The notes: a model not told the origin generated them from the sequence alone. DNA of 64,000 nt from Isoperla grammatica (GCA_945910005.1 OX246740.1:55855221-55919220); one strand, 5' to 3'. Shown: positions 24,093-38,202, counted from the first letter of the stretch. Program-made: numbers and translations.

Positions 24093-27000
24093 ATGCAGGC
24101 GTGGAACTGGGGGGCTCAAGCCCCACAAGCGACTGCAAGCTTCGCATCTCCGCAGGCATTCCCAGGGCAGGTTGCACAAGTGTATCAAACTGCTCAAGTC
24201 ACACAAGCGTACCCTGGCGGTCAACTACCACAAGGATTCCCTACTGCTCCTCCGACCCTTGTGCCAGGCCAACAGATGATGACAAACTACCAACAGTTTT
24301 ATGGAGGTGCAATGCCCACTACTACAACTGTAAGTGTCTAGTTTCATGTCCGATAAATCTCATTTAAAACAGTTATGCCATGTAGGCCCTATAGCATATG
24401 TTTCTTAGACTTAAGTAATAGTTTTATGTAACTAAGTAGCAGCTAAGCGAAGTTGTAGCTAAGTTGTCTTTTGTGTAGGCATATTATTCAGATTGTTTGA
24501 AGTGTTTTATAATTACGACTCAGCTATGGTTTTGGGTATTATTAATTATCAAGTACTGGTAGGGTAGGCCTACGTTAACCGAGTCGAGTCCTATAATTGA
24601 TATGCACAATATTGACTATGTTTAGGACATCCCAGCTGGATACACAGCCCAACAGTGGGAAGCAGCTCAACAACAACACTTCTTGCAGTGGCAACAGTGG
24701 AACCAACAGTACCAACAGTGGCAGCAAGAATATGGCAACACGGTAAGGCATTTCTAGTGCTAAGTCTGTTTTCAAAATGTATTCAGTTACTACGTTTACA
24801 TGCAGGTTTGAAATCGATTTGAGAACGTTTTGAGTTTTCAAAACAGCATATAAACACTTCGAAAGTGGGTTTGGATCGGTTCGAGTCACGCCTGTTTGCT
24901 CGCAGGGGTGACTTGAAAACTAGTTTTGGAAACTGCCATGTAAACACCCCACTGCCGCCAATACGTTTCGACTTGGCGGGCTCATTAGCAAACTAAACCG
25001 GCGGTGGCAGTGCAAAGTGAGGTTAGGTTCTCACTTTTCTACCGCGCTTGTATCTTCTAGATGGTAATATATTATATTTTGAAGTCGCAAGTCTTAAAAT
25101 ATAACAAATGTGTGAGGATTACATGTTGTGACAGCTAAATGTGACAGCTTTGTTGTTTTGTTGTTGTTGTTGTATAGATTACCCGCACTGCCCTCTCTGT
25201 TGTTCCAATGTCTCTTTAGAAAGCAGTGAAATGTCTTATTGTAAGTGGCGCTGTATACCGGGAAATGTACAAACTAAAAAATGGTTTGAGAACGTATTCA
25301 GATCGATGGCATGTAAACGATCGACGGTTTTGGTTTGACTTGAGTCAAAACTTTTTCAAACCTGCATGTAAACGTAGTATATGTAATCAATTCAAGATGA
25401 GGTAGTAATAGGCCAAAGTGCTGTGAAAAATGAAAACATTTGGTATTCATTAATAGATTATTTGGCTTAGATCTATTAAATTAAACATGCCTGATTTGAA
25501 AATAACTAAATTAGTTCAATATAGGCTACAATGGAAACTTATGCAGGCATAGTTTGTTGTTTTATCACGAGCAACATTATGTATGCCCACTCATGATTCA
25601 ACTGTTCTTGGCAATGTGTTCCAGTATTCCATGGCAGTGCAAGGGGGTCCATCAGCTCTTCCTCTGTCCGGGACAGCAGAGCCACCCCCGCTACCCCCTC
25701 CCGAAAAGCCACCCCCACCACCCGAAGAGGGTCGAGGAGAGCAACCCAACTTCCAAGTCCCACCGCCCGACACCTCGGCTAACTTCAAAGGGCAGAAACG
25801 ACCCACCGACGACGATCAGTCCAAATATCAAGGTCCAGCAGATAAAAAACAGCGTGGTGATTTTCAACACTTCGGAAGAGATGGGTGAGTACATGTTTAT
25901 TAAGCTTTGAGAGTATCTTTATATGAAAAAGCATCTTTATATTAGGGATGACAACGGGTATCCGGGTTACCCGAATCCAAAAATTACCCGAATCTGTTCT
26001 AAGGATTCGAATCTTGTTCTGGTACATTTTTAGTTGAATTGTTGTATGCTTCAACAATGCGCCAACAATGGTGATAACAAAATAACTTGTTTCCATTCCA
26101 TAAAATACTTTTCTGCTCCGTTATGTACCCATTATAGGCTTGATTAAAAATAGACTAAGCCTATTTTATGTGGTGTGATTGCTGTGGGCGAGTTCTGGTA
26201 TGCCTGTGCTCCCACTGTCTCTCGGCCTACCCCCACCCCTTCCCGACCGTCATCACTGGCTGACAGAACGCACGCTGGCAGCTTCCGCCACGGGCGTTCA
26301 ATGGCCTTCAAATAACATGTTGAGCGACGTGATTTACACTTCTAGGATTCGGGTTACCCGAATACTTGAGGGGCTGGAATCGAATCCAGATTTTACCACC
26401 CGATGTCATCCCTACTTTATATGGCAAAGCGAAATCTCAGTTCTCCGCCACCCTTATTAGAAAATGTTTCTTTCAGTGCTTACCATAAATTAGCATGTTT
26501 TATCTTGTTGTAGTGCCGCTAATACGTGGGGGTCAACCACCGATGCCGAGATCCCGCATAATGACGAAGAAGATCGATCGGAACAGGAGCGAGTGTTTGA
26601 CGTGCAATTCTTGAATTGGGAGGGCGAGTTCTTGAGTTGGAAAGAACAGAACATCAACCATCCAGACAAAGTACGTGACCTGCTATTTTGCTTTACAGGT
26701 GAGCACGTAGTATTACTGTACAACTTTTGTTCTGACTGGTCTTTTTCTTTATGTAGAACCAATACAACGAGTATGAGAAGAAATGGACGAAATGGCGTCA
26801 GGAGTTGCTGCAACGCAGAGAGCAAATGAGGAAGAAGCGGTTGGCAAGCATGGCCAAGGGTTCTCCGGTAAGTTTAAAGAATGTCAATTCCCGTAGAGTC
26901 AATCTATACATTCTAAGTGCACAGTGCTTACTCATGGCAAGTAGTGTGTGTTCCATTATTAATGTGCATGCTAAGCACTGGTCGAACTGAAAGCCCTTTA

Positions 27001-30000
27001 GTTTGGAAACAACTTGAGGAGTTTAAAGTCATTGGAGAATTAATGAATGGTCAATATATTACAATGAATAGTTCTGTTGTGTAATTTCTTATGTGGTTTC
27101 ACTTGCTTTGCAGGATGCCGCTGCGTCCAAGGGGAGGTCGAAGGGAGACCGGGCTGCGTTCACCGACAGCAAGAGCGTTAGGAACATAGGCAACGAGTTC
27201 CATGACGCTGGTACACAGCCGGCGAACTTTGGGAAGGATGTCGCGCCCGGCATTCACCAGGAAAGCTTCGGATTCCGTGCGGGACAGCCAAACCAGCAGC
27301 CACTCGTGGGGGGACAAGGGGCGTTCCCGGCCAACGGGAAGCCGGAGATCAAGAGTTTGTTGGACTTGCCTCTGCAGTTCACTGGCCAGTATGCGAAGAA
27401 GGGTTATGGCGAGAAAGACGGCGACAACTCGAAGCCGGCTGAAACGAGCAGCTTTGTCGACCCACAGAAAGCTCAAGCCCCCCAACAGGCGGATCAAAAC
27501 AAGTTCCAAAAAACTTGGGCTCCAAATTTCCAAGGTCCACTGCAACCCAAAATAAATTTCAATTTCAACAAGTCTGGTAATAATCAATTTGAGAATGCCA
27601 ATGGTTCGTCTCAGTCCACCTATGGCCCCCATCCCAAACCGGGAGGGCCCCTCGGTGCAGCTCAAAACGTGGCCCCAGATCCCGAGCCGTCGAAAATGGG
27701 TCAAAATCTTCCCCATGGAAATCAAGACTTCACTAAAGACATACAACTCGACAATGTCAAGAAAACCGATGCTAATCCTGCGGGCGATCAGAAAGTCGGC
27801 GAAGTTATCGACATTACCGACGACAAGGAAGTTGCACCGAATTATGACTTTTTAAAGAAATCCAGTGTCATTCCGGGTCTTGATTTGTTTCCGGAGAAAT
27901 TGGGTGATATCCACAAGAAACCACCCCCCATTGAGAACAAAAACAGTCAAGCTCAGTTCGGTCAGGATCCACATTTTGACTCAAGAACTCAGACTTCGCA
28001 GGGGCAAGGCTTCGAGTTCCTTAAAAGTGCCGGTGCGGGAGGAGGGGGACAGTTTGGGCCCAACAAGCTCCCGGGTCAAGGACTTATGCCTCCACCTGGA
28101 TTTGGTGGCAATCCTAACTTAAATACATGGCCTGGGCATGGCGATGGCCAACAACAACAACAACAACAACAGCAGCAGCAACAGCAACAACAACAACAAC
28201 AAGGGTTTGGAATGAATTCGGGTCAGGGATTTCAAGGCAACATTCCTGGATTTGGTCCATTTGGACCGATTGGTCAAATGGGAAGTGGACTAGTTGGCCA
28301 GACTCCATTCTTTGGACCAGGAGGTCCAAATCAAAATGTTGGCAATTCAAATGAAGGTCCAGGGAACCATAATCAAAACTTTGGCCCAGGAAATCAAGGA
28401 ATGTACATGAGTTCACAAAATAATAGTACACATTTGGGTCCTGGAAATCAAGTGCCAAATTTTAATAGCCAAGGAAATATGGGGCCGAATTTCCCTAACC
28501 CGGGAAATATGGGACCCAATTTCACTACCCCAGGAAATAAAGGTCAAAATTTGGGCCCAGGCAATCAAAATCAAAATATGCCACCGAGTTATAATACTGC
28601 AGGAAATAAAAGTCAAAATACAGGTCCAGGAAACCAAAATCAAAACTTTGGTCCAGGAAATATGGGACCTAATTTCCCAGGTGGTCCGGGAAATCTTGGA
28701 CCAAGTATAGGTATGGGTGCCAATCAAGGGTTTGGCCAAGGAAATATGGGTCCAAATTTCAGCCCAAATATGAAAGGCGGAGGTATGATTCCTCCATTGA
28801 TAGCTCCCAATTTTGGTCCAGGTGGTCCAATGAATATGGGTCCTGGCAATCAAAGTTCAAATTTTGGCGGCTCCAACGTTGGACAGAACAATTCAGGTCC
28901 GAACTTTGGACCCCCTGGCAATCAGAACTCAAATACAAATTCAACATTCAATCCAATGGATCAAACAAACAGAAATAATCAAGGTTTTGGTAATCAGAAT
29001 TTCGGTCCCAAAAATACCGATCCACCTGGATTTAACCGGGATCAGCCCCCTCCTCGTACCTCTCAGGAGAATCAGAACTTCCCCGCTAGTCAGTTTGGAA
29101 GTGGGCCCAGAAATTGGGGTGAGAACCAGGACAATAGGAATCAAGGCCCTCAAGACAAATCGAAAGGCCCTGGCCCAAACAATTGGTCCGAGAATGCCGA
29201 TAATAGAGGCCCGTGGAATCAAGGCGGCGGTGGAAGGGATCCACAACACCCGGGCCCTCTAAGAGATGCAAACCAAGGACCCAGAGATCACTTTCCACCG
29301 GGGGATATGAGTCTTAGACCTGGAGATAAGTTCTCTGGAGGCCCCATGAATAAGTTCCCTCCTAAAGATGGGTTCCCTGATGGGAACAAGAGTGGCCCGA
29401 TGGGGGATCCCATTGGGGGTTTCCCGGGAGTCAAGGAACAATTCCCGAAGAGTTTTCCACAAGGTCCCAGAGAAGATTTCCCCGGACAAGACAAGTTTGG
29501 GGGCCCCAGGGACGGTTTTCCAAAAGACGGACCCCCTAACTTTCCACCTAATAGAGATGGTTTCTCAAAGGAGGGTCCCAATTTCCTGCCGGGCCCGCGG
29601 GAGGGTTTCCCGCCGAAAGATGGAGATTTTCCTGATGTGCGCGACAGACCGCCAGGCCCGCTGGGACCACGAGACCGGCCGGCCAGCGGAGAACCGAGTT
29701 TCCCGAGCCCACACGAAGGATTCCCCAACGAGGGTCCCGACTTCCGAGGGCCTCCTAGGAGCCGTTTTGGAGACGACCTATCGGGACCTCCCAGGGAACC
29801 GTTCCCAGAGAGGTTTCCACCCGAGGACTTTGCCCGAGACCGTTTCCTAGGCAGGGACCGTTTCGACGCTGCCAGGAGCGGCTTCCCGGAGCGAGAGTTT
29901 GACCGGGACCCGTTCAGGGACGACTTCCGGAACCGGGAGGCCGCGTACCACGGGGAGCGAGGCCGCAGCGCGGAGTTCGACGAGAGGGGAGGAGCGTTCT

Positions 30001-33000
30001 TCCCGCGGGACCACGAAGACTTTGAACGCGGGCGGGCCGGAGAGAGGGGTGGCTGGGACCAGAGGATGGGTGGCAGACCCCCCCACGACTACTATAGACC
30101 TCGACAGGTGAGGTTTCGGCATGTCTATCGCTCGCTTGTTCTTGTATCAGATTTACATATATGTAAATATTTAAATTAGGTCGAGTACGTCTGTCTAAAC
30201 GTGTTTGTTTTGACCGGTGCAGTTTGACGAGCGGGAGGGAGACCCGTACGCCCAATGGGACCGCGCGCCCCTTCACCCACCGGGCTGGGACGCTGTCATG
30301 GAGCCGGTGACAATAGTGGAGTACGGACATAAACCTGCGCCCATCGCTCCGATAATGTCGGGTGAGTCAAGTTTACAGATTGAATGATTTGTTGTTGTAC
30401 ACAGAAGACTGGCGAGAAAAGAATGGTAGGAAGGTCGCGTGGTACAGAGGAAGATGACAGTAAGGCAGAAGACAGGCTCGAGCAGATGAGAGATGTGTAT
30501 GAGAGAATTGCATGGGAAAATGGATCCTGCCAGGGCAGGAAATGCAGATGTATAATGAATATTAACAAGTGAAACACTGGCAAGGTCTAACCCGTCAAGT
30601 TTTTTCTTACAGAAGCGTCGGCAGCTGCAAACTTGTTGGAAAACGTCCAGACATTCGACTACGGTCACGGATCAATGCCTAAGAACGCTCGGGACCCGCA
30701 GCCCCCTTCTATCTCGGGTAAGTGAGGTCATTTAACGATGTGTCGTCACGCTCTTGTTTCATCAGACACGTGTGGGCCTTATTGTGTACAAATACTGAAC
30801 TATTAGTGTACCTAGTAGGTATTGTAATACGCTGAACCCAAGCACATTCGATTCCTGCCATTGCTGCAGCCTTCACTCAGTTAGTTTTAACCAAGTTATA
30901 TTTCGGATGCTTTTAACGCCCGCTTTCAAAGAACTCGCTTATAATAAAATACTGGATTTTACAAAATAAATTGGATGCACCATTTATAAACAAAAATACA
31001 TGCAAAATGATTCTGTTTTAACAAAGTAAAAGTCAGGGGTGGATTTATGAGATCTTCAGCAACACCCTTTTAATAGGCCTGCAGATAGAGACTTATAATA
31101 CACTTGGGCACCCCTAAACAAAATATTCTGTACTCATCGAATAAAGTTCACAGCCCTATACGTACAATGAAGAATGGTATCGCCATAGATACAGTCTGGT
31201 ATCGGTCCGTCTACTCTCAGAATAACAATGGTCGTCAATGTAATACTCGTACTAAACGGCATTTACGTTCTCCTCTCTTTCAGTAACGTATCGCCGAGAC
31301 GAGTTCTCTGGCCGGCAGGAACGCGAGACCGGTCGAGATCAGGACCGAGACAAGAGGAACCACGAGCGAGAGGGGAGATGGGAGAGAGACAGAGACAGAG
31401 ATCGAGACAGGGGGAGGAGAGACGACGAAGATGAGAGGTCAGTTCGTGTTGGGTTCTCGATAGACCTCACGTAGAAGTTTGCCTTATTCGTTCTAGTAGA
31501 TAGAGCCGTCTTTGATTTTTTTAGCGTTGCCACTTGACCACGTGCACCGTAAAAAATTATTTTAGTATGCTAATGATGCACAGTTTATTATTTCACTGAG
31601 TTTTGCATCTGAACTGATAACTTCACTTTCTCTCCACTTGTAGAACGGTAGTTAGTTATGTATTATATTATATTGTGTAATTATTTATACTAATATTATC
31701 TTCATAGTGACAGTGTTCAAAAAGTGACATTCTGAAGTATTAGTGTTGAAGATGTTAAGAAGAATGTCGATTAGAGTGTAGGCAAAGGCCTATAGTTTTG
31801 TTCTGAAGAATCAAGTCAGTGTACAACCAACCATCTTAGAAGGGGTGGGAGCTAGTGGGCAGCAGTGGCATGCCAGTAGAATTGATCGCTTGCACGTGAT
31901 AATCGCTGCATGATAGAGGATAACTAACATGTTTGTATATGTATATATAGGCCTATATACTTTGCTCAATGCAATTCACTTCAGTTTCTCAAAAACATCC
32001 TCCTAACACGTTTCTGTTCTAGTGCCTGCCTACGTTCAAAATCCCCTCTCCTGTTGCCACTGATTACTACCCTTTATCAACTCTGCCCTTACTTGCAGCG
32101 TGGGTGGTCACTTGGCGTTTACTTGACCGGGTGCAGTAGATAGCTTACTATATGCACTAGTAATAAAATATACATATAATGGTACAATATTGTATGCCTC
32201 TTAAATAAGAATGAATATCCACATGAGCAAAGCACTTGTGTGTGTCAAAAGGAGCCTCGTTCTTGAATTGATCAATTACAAACAGTGAGCCAAGTAACCA
32301 CCATGCTGCTCTAAGGGTTCCTTCACTTCCGTCCCGTCGTTTGACTCTCTCGCTTTTCCTTCCCGTCGCTCGACTCGCCGAGAAGTTACGCGGACCGAAA
32401 GTCCGATGGCTTCGCAGCGGCGGCGAGCGGCCTAGGCTGCGGCATGGTTCATTTTGATAGCTTCTCGTTTTGTTGCACGTCTCCTAGATTCAGGGGCAGG
32501 ACTGACGACCGGTGGGGTCGGCGAGGGGAACGAGACGGCGACAGAGACAGGAACGGTCGGTCGCGAGACGGCAAGCGAGACGGAGACAGGTGGGTACAAG
32601 GCCGCACAACAGCCTACGCGTACAGTATATCTAGTGTTTAACGACGTACTCGACAACCGAGTCCTACATGACGTCGGGGGTTACTTGGAAAAAAGGGAAA
32701 AGTAGGAGGACAAGTAGTACTAATATTAAGGAGCATAAGGAGCTACTGAAAGGATAGGGAAAGGGGGATACCTAATTTTTTCCCTCATACAATCGGCAGA
32801 GGTATACCCTGGGCCCAGACAAATTCAGCTTAATGTTGTTCATTGTAACTACATAATGTCTAACCAGTTACTGCAAGGGGGTGTATAATGATATAGATAC
32901 AGGATGAAATTTACTGTTTTTAATAGTTGCATTGTAAGCACAGATAATAAATTGTCCTGAGACAGTAAAAAGTATATAGGAATGACCAACAAAATGATAA

Positions 33001-36000
33001 TAATAATTGCTATTATTAGTCAATTTTGGTCTATATTTGATATGAATTCCTGTAAACAAAGAGAACAAGGGAGGTCAAGTACGACATGCTTGCTAAACGC
33101 GTGCGTTGTTTGTCCACAGCAGCCGTGGCAGCAGGGGCGGTCCGCCACCCCCAGCGCCACCCCCACCCTCCTTCTCCAACAGCCCCTCGGAGACGGGCAA
33201 GGGGGCGGCAACGACGAGCGGGCCCACCCCCCCATCTCAGAGGCCCATCCTGGTGGAGGACCTGCTGTGTCCTCCTGGCAGAGAGACCAGGCCACAGAGG
33301 TACGTAGCAGCTAGCTCTCTACCACACGTCTAGATGTCTTCCAGGAGTTTTTCAAAACTTGCCAAATTAAATAAGTTTACTACATTTTTAACAATTTAGC
33401 ATATCAAATAGTCCCTAGAAGCTCGTGTATTGTTGCACTGTTGGCCGCTGCGTTTGTCCGTGAGTCTAGAGAGAAAAGGGTGCTAATCAGAAGGGTTTTA
33501 AAGTATGCTAATTTGTCCTTTTTGAACACTAAAACCTTGAAATAACTTGCATTTGTGCTTTGGCCTTTTTTTTCCATCTTCATGTATCTCTCGCTCAACG
33601 TCTTGATCAGCATCGTTGCCAAAATATTGAGACTTCAGCCCTAATTTAATGTAAAATTTGTGAATGCACGTACAGAGTGCCCGAATGTGATCCCACGCAA
33701 GACACGGTGTTGTTGTTGTGCCCGCAGGATAGTCGTGATACTCAGGGGCCCGCCGGGCTCCGGCAAGTCGTTCGTTGCAAAGCTGATCAAGGACAAGGAG
33801 GTGGAGATGGGGGGACAACCCCCTAGAATCCTCTGCCTGGACGACTACTTCATGGTCGAGGTCGAGAAGGAAGAGAAGGACGCGGAGTCTGGCCGGAAGG
33901 TCAAGGTCAAGGTGAGCTTGTTTATCTCACTCTCATTTTGAATTATTGTTCTTGGTTTAAAAATGTTTTTCAAAGAAGCCTACCGCGTAGATAGATAGGA
34001 CACCAACAGCTAACCTGAAAGAAAATAGGTTGTCTGCCACGTGAAGAGTAGAAACAACCTCTTCGAAAACATTGAGCCACCATTATTTGTCAGGATAGGT
34101 TGCAACTCGAGTATGGTGCGTGTGTTTAATTGATGTCAATCGCCTTGTCCAGGTGATGGAGTACGAGTTTGAGGCGGGAATGGAGAAGGACTATCGATGC
34201 TCGCTCGTCAAGGCGTTCAAGAAGACCGTGAACGAGAACTACTTTCCGTTTGTCATCGTCGACTGCGTGAATCAGCACGTGAAGAACTTTGAGGAGATGT
34301 GGAGCTATGCCAAGCAGAAGGGATTCCAGGTAACTATGCCAATATACGTAGCTTGATGTGCTCAGTGTGTCAGCTCAATAGTATATATATATGTCCACAG
34401 TCCAATAGATGTTCAAGAAGGTGGACCACAGATTTCTACTTAATAGTTTTAGTGTGCCAATTATATTATAAACACTAATATCATCTCATTATCATGAATT
34501 ATTATGGAGAGGTTTAAAACATAAACAGAATGTGTAAAGTTGTGCAGTATAGTTGTCGGTGAAGTGACGTCTTCCCTCGGTCGTAGGTTTACATCTGCGA
34601 GATGGACATGGACGTGAGCTCGTGCATAAAGCGCAACACGCACAACCGCACGGAGAAGGAGATAGCCGCGATCGTGAAGGGGTGGGAGGAGACTCCCAAG
34701 TATTACCTACGCCTGGACGTACGATCGCTGCTGCAGTCCGTGGCCATCACCGAGGTGGAGATGGAGGACTCTACGCCCGACGACGTTGAAGACAAGAAAG
34801 ACGCGGAGACGGACAAAGAGAAGACGGCAGAAGAAGACGCTGACGAGGTAAGACCACGGACACTGCCGGAAGCCGACAAATCCGCTAACAAAACCACTAC
34901 CGAGAAACCCGAGTGCGTTCCCGTCAAGAAGTAACGCGCGACATAACTTAGTTGCCCGACCGGCGTTGAGGTTTGTATAGCGGCGACCGATCTCGGCAAT
35001 CGGACGGACTTGGACCAGCAAAGACTGGGACGATAACAGTACCTAACGCCGTTGCACATAGCAAACGTCGTCGCCACCTTCTACGATACCGTACACGTCT
35101 TCTTTATGGTGTACTGCCTGTGCAACAAGCCAGTCAGTACGCATACTAGAGACCTGTTGTGTTTTGTTAACACAAAACCTTCTGCTATGGACAACCGCAC
35201 ATTCCGGAAGCCACTTGCTAATATTATTTTTTGTTTACGTGGAACTACATAAAATTGTTTTGCCACTTATGTGTATCTACTATCTAGATTTAGATGTATT
35301 TGTGGAAATTATGCAAGTTGTAAGTTTGATGTCTTTTGTAGCTCTAGCTAAGTGAACTGCTGAATTATAATTTTTCCTTTAATGCCACGATAGTAAACTG
35401 TTAACCACACATGTTAGTTTACATAATATAAACTAACATGTAGGCATCTATGAATTAACAGTCAAATGACTTGTCAACATATAGGCCAGCTGATAGACTT
35501 CTACAAACCATCCAAAGATCTGAAACAGTTTATGAAGGACCATCTTATTATTGTTGTACTTCCATAATTATCTCAGCATAGTAACAGTTATCTTGTAATT
35601 TACAAACATAATTTATCTTTAGTGTCCAGGCAGGCTACTGCTTATCCTTCTACCCAAATTGGTACAAGGAGTAAAGTAGTATTTAGATATGAATTACTAA
35701 ATATATATTCCTATCATGAATATTGAATATTGATTGTACAAATTGGATATTAAGAAACATACCGGTTTTATAGATCTCACGATATTTGATGTCATTTGTT
35801 ATACAACTATAAAATCAACTATCAATAGTGATTGCACACATTAGATTATTGAAACCTCATTCCACTATTTTGAATGCACGGCACTGATCAATATTATCAT
35901 CCACGTTCACTTACGTCACGTCAGCACTTGACTGCATTTTAGTACCAATGTTTATAGTAGGCCTACGGATATTGCTGTAACAACGTAGGCCTACATATGT

Positions 36001-38044
36001 CAACATTTTTCTACCCCATAATATTTGCCTGCGTTATTGACTCGATGCCAATATTTAGTAGCTTGTAACTAGACGAATGAAGCCCAGTTGCGATTGCTGT
36101 ACCAGTGAATATGTTGTATTGTTAATGAATGAATGATAGGTTACAGAACAAACAATATAGTTTGTAACCACGCTGAAAACGACTAAACGATTCGAGTGAA
36201 ACATAACCGGTCATGCGAGACGGCTGCTTGCTGTATCGCATATTGATATTATCTGTGTATAATGTTCGTGTTGAATTCAGCTATACTTGTAATACTGTGC
36301 TGTGCCAAACAGCTTACCATACACCTGATTAACTCTATCGGATCCAATTAACGTACTACAACATCAACTTGTAACTGCCTGCACTCGTTACAGTTTTTTA
36401 TAATGCAGAACTCGTTGCAGGACAGTTGGCTTGGAATTGCAACTGGCAGCTGAAATTAGCTTCTAAAGAATATTGTTGAAGGAAATTACTTTATTTTCCC
36501 TTATTTGGGATGAAGAGGTGTATTGATTTAAAAGTTTGATTTGTATTGGAATGGTATTGTATCCAATGACTGAAGTCTTATTGTTATTGGAGAAATGATG
36601 ACCAGTAATTGAACAGGTAATTGGCCTACCTAACGGTAGTTGAGTGATTTGTGTGTATTGTTGACGATGATCGATAACAACTTGTGTAATAAAGGTTGCC
36701 AGTTCCAAGAAATGATTATGACATTGATTTAAGTACTAGGCCTATTCTTCATGTTCATGGTTTACTGAACTGGACTGAACTAATAAACGTGACTACTCAG
36801 TGAAAGATTGTGCCGTTGTAATGTTAACGTTCCGAGATTGTTTGATTCAGGACAGCAACGCCTGCGTGAGCAAGTGGGAGCGAATGGAGCCCTCGGGGGA
36901 CAAGCTCGGTAAGCTAACATCTCTTTATTATGACTTACTCCTTTTGACTTATATCGTTTCTTATCTCTATGTAGTAGTACTCCTAGTGTTTTACAACACT
37001 TCCATAATGTCTCTCCCTACCTCCATATGTGTTGCTCTAATGTAACAAAAAAAAAGTAAAATACAATTTTATTGATTTGTGTTGAGAGAAGTGAATTTAA
37101 TGCATTTTCTTTCATATTAGAAGTCTTCTCGAAAATGTGTATTCATATTGGAATGAAATTAATGTTCTCTATTAAATGATACAATGTAAAATAAAATGTT
37201 TTGAAAACATCTGTTTCATCACTGTGTACGGTCATCGTAATATTTTAATGTTACGAGACCACAAAACATGGTGAACGACTTCGATTCGCCACCGATTTCA
37301 ACGTGCAAATCGAAAGTACTCGTGAGCAGTGAGCACACATATCCCGCTCTGGCCCCTCCCGTCGTTGCCGCTACCAAACTCTCCCCTCGGTGCGACGTTC
37401 TCACACCCGCGTTTGTCTCGTTGACAGATCGCCTGGACGGCCTGCGTAGACTCAAGGCCGACGACAAGCCCAAGACCCTGGAGGACTGGCTGCAGCTCTC
37501 GGACGACTACGATAAGCGAGAGCTCAAGCCGGGGCAGAAGAGGGTGAGTCCGGTTACGTTCTAGTTACCCCTTATGTCAAACGATCGGGGTGTCGTTGAG
37601 ATTTCAAATGTTGTCAAATCTTTAAGCTGTAATCGGATGCAATGAACTGGCTAAACTTGGTTGAGGTGTGATATTGAACCAATGAGCAAAAAACAAATTT
37701 GTATAAATTAAAGTGTATGTACGAGTCGCAATGTGTAAGGTCTTTAAAAATTTCCACTGCTAAAAACTTGTTAATATGAGCCAATATAAAATTTCCAATT
37801 TCGAGCACCGTGTACCCAATAAACATAATCAAATACTTGCAAATCCTACAGTCCGTGTGAGAAGAAAGAGTGGAAGCTTTACGTCGCCGTTTGTCGTTTC
37901 CAGGTACGCTGGGCAGACTTGGAGGAGAAGCGAGAACAGGAGAAGATGAGAGCCATCGGTTTCGTGGTAGGTCAGACGGATTGGACGAGAATGACGGACC
38001 CAACTCGTGGCGAGTCGGCTCTCACACAGACCAAGTACATCTGA
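24093..38044 (+). CDS. YLPM1: YLP motif-containing protein 1 (ZAP3), nuclear PP1-binding P-loop protein
   Basis: Nuclear RNA-associated protein with a C-terminal polynucleotide-kinase-like P-loop domain and a PP1-binding site. Seventeen exons: 24093-24329, 24626-24742, 25625-25884, 26514-26670, 26757-26867, 27114-30107, 30223-30361, 30613-30717, 31284-31437, 32488-32589, 33120-33299, 33728-33911, 34153-34329, 34587-34847, 36851-36908, 37428-37543, 37904-38044. All phases fit; 1830 aa. Order: Q/P-rich N-terminus; charged helix LNWEGEFLSWKEQNINHPDK and QYNEYEKKWTKWRQEL; one 998-codon low-complexity exon with Q18 (28149-28202), G-P-G-N and G-F-P repeats and an R/D-rich end; R/D/E-rich RNA-binding-like exons; proline runs; Walker A GPPGSGKS with LDDYFMVEVEKEEKD; then KRVRWADLEE (RVxF-type PP1 site, split by the last intron) and the terminal AIGFVVGQTDW. 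These C-terminal blocks match human YLPM1 closely. Introns 2 and 3 carry full-length MITEs. Confidence 0.97.
24790..25377. mobile_element. TA-flanked MITE in YLPM1 intron 2
   Basis: A 588-bp element with terminal inverted repeats CTACGTTTACATGCAGGTTT / AAACCTGCATGTAAACGTAG, flanked by TA at 24788-24789 and 25378-25379. No transposase frame. A TA target duplication fits a Tc1/mariner-related non-autonomous element, although the termini themselves do not identify the family. Confidence 0.75.
25943..26414. mobile_element. hAT-type MITE with perfect 8-bp TSD in YLPM1 intron 3
   Basis: A 472-bp element starting TAGGGATGACAACGGGT and ending ACCCGATGTCATCCCTA (inverted). It is bounded by the identical 8-mer CTTTATAT on both sides (25935-25942 and 26415-26422), the hallmark of hAT insertion. 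Sub-terminal GGGTTACCCGAAT motifs are repeated and inverted inside, as transposase-binding sites often are. No transposase. Confidence 0.85.
28149..28202 (+). repeat. CAA/CAG tract encoding Q18 in YLPM1
   Basis: Eighteen glutamine codons, mixed CAA and CAG (7 CAA, 3 CAG, CAA, CAG, 6 CAA), in the large exon. Likely length-polymorphic. Confidence 0.95.
32600..32720 (+). repeat. Dispersed repeat in YLPM1 intron (family copies at 55.6 and 58.1 kb)
   Basis: The block with GTTTAACGACGTACTCGACA, CATGACGTCGGGG and AAAGTAGGAGGACAAG recurs at about 55596-55690 in the same orientation (GTTTAACGATGTGCTCGACA, CGTGACATCGGGG) and at about 58115-58195 inverted (CCTCCTACTTGTCCC, GACGTCATATGAC). Probably a SINE family. 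Confidence 0.6.
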
Positions 38045-38196
38045 ACGTGAACGTGAGTTCCACCGAGCATAACTACTACTCGCCTGGGAATACAGCATCT
38101 CTCCTTTTCTACACGCTACCGTAACGTTTGTCTCTCTCTCCATTTGCCTCCACCTATTCCAAACGTGTATTCTTCTATTTATTTCTTGTGAATTCT

Positions 38197-38202
38197 AATA
38201 AA
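38197..38202 (+). terminator. Candidate polyadenylation signal of YLPM1
   Basis: AATAAA 153 nt downstream of the YLPM1 stop codon; the first such motif in that 3' flank. Confidence 0.5.

Noticed and set aside
28114..29728. Minus-strand frames of 76-146 codons over the large YLPM1 exon
   Set aside because: Low-complexity antisense translations of GPGN/GFP repeats, no start context or splice structure.
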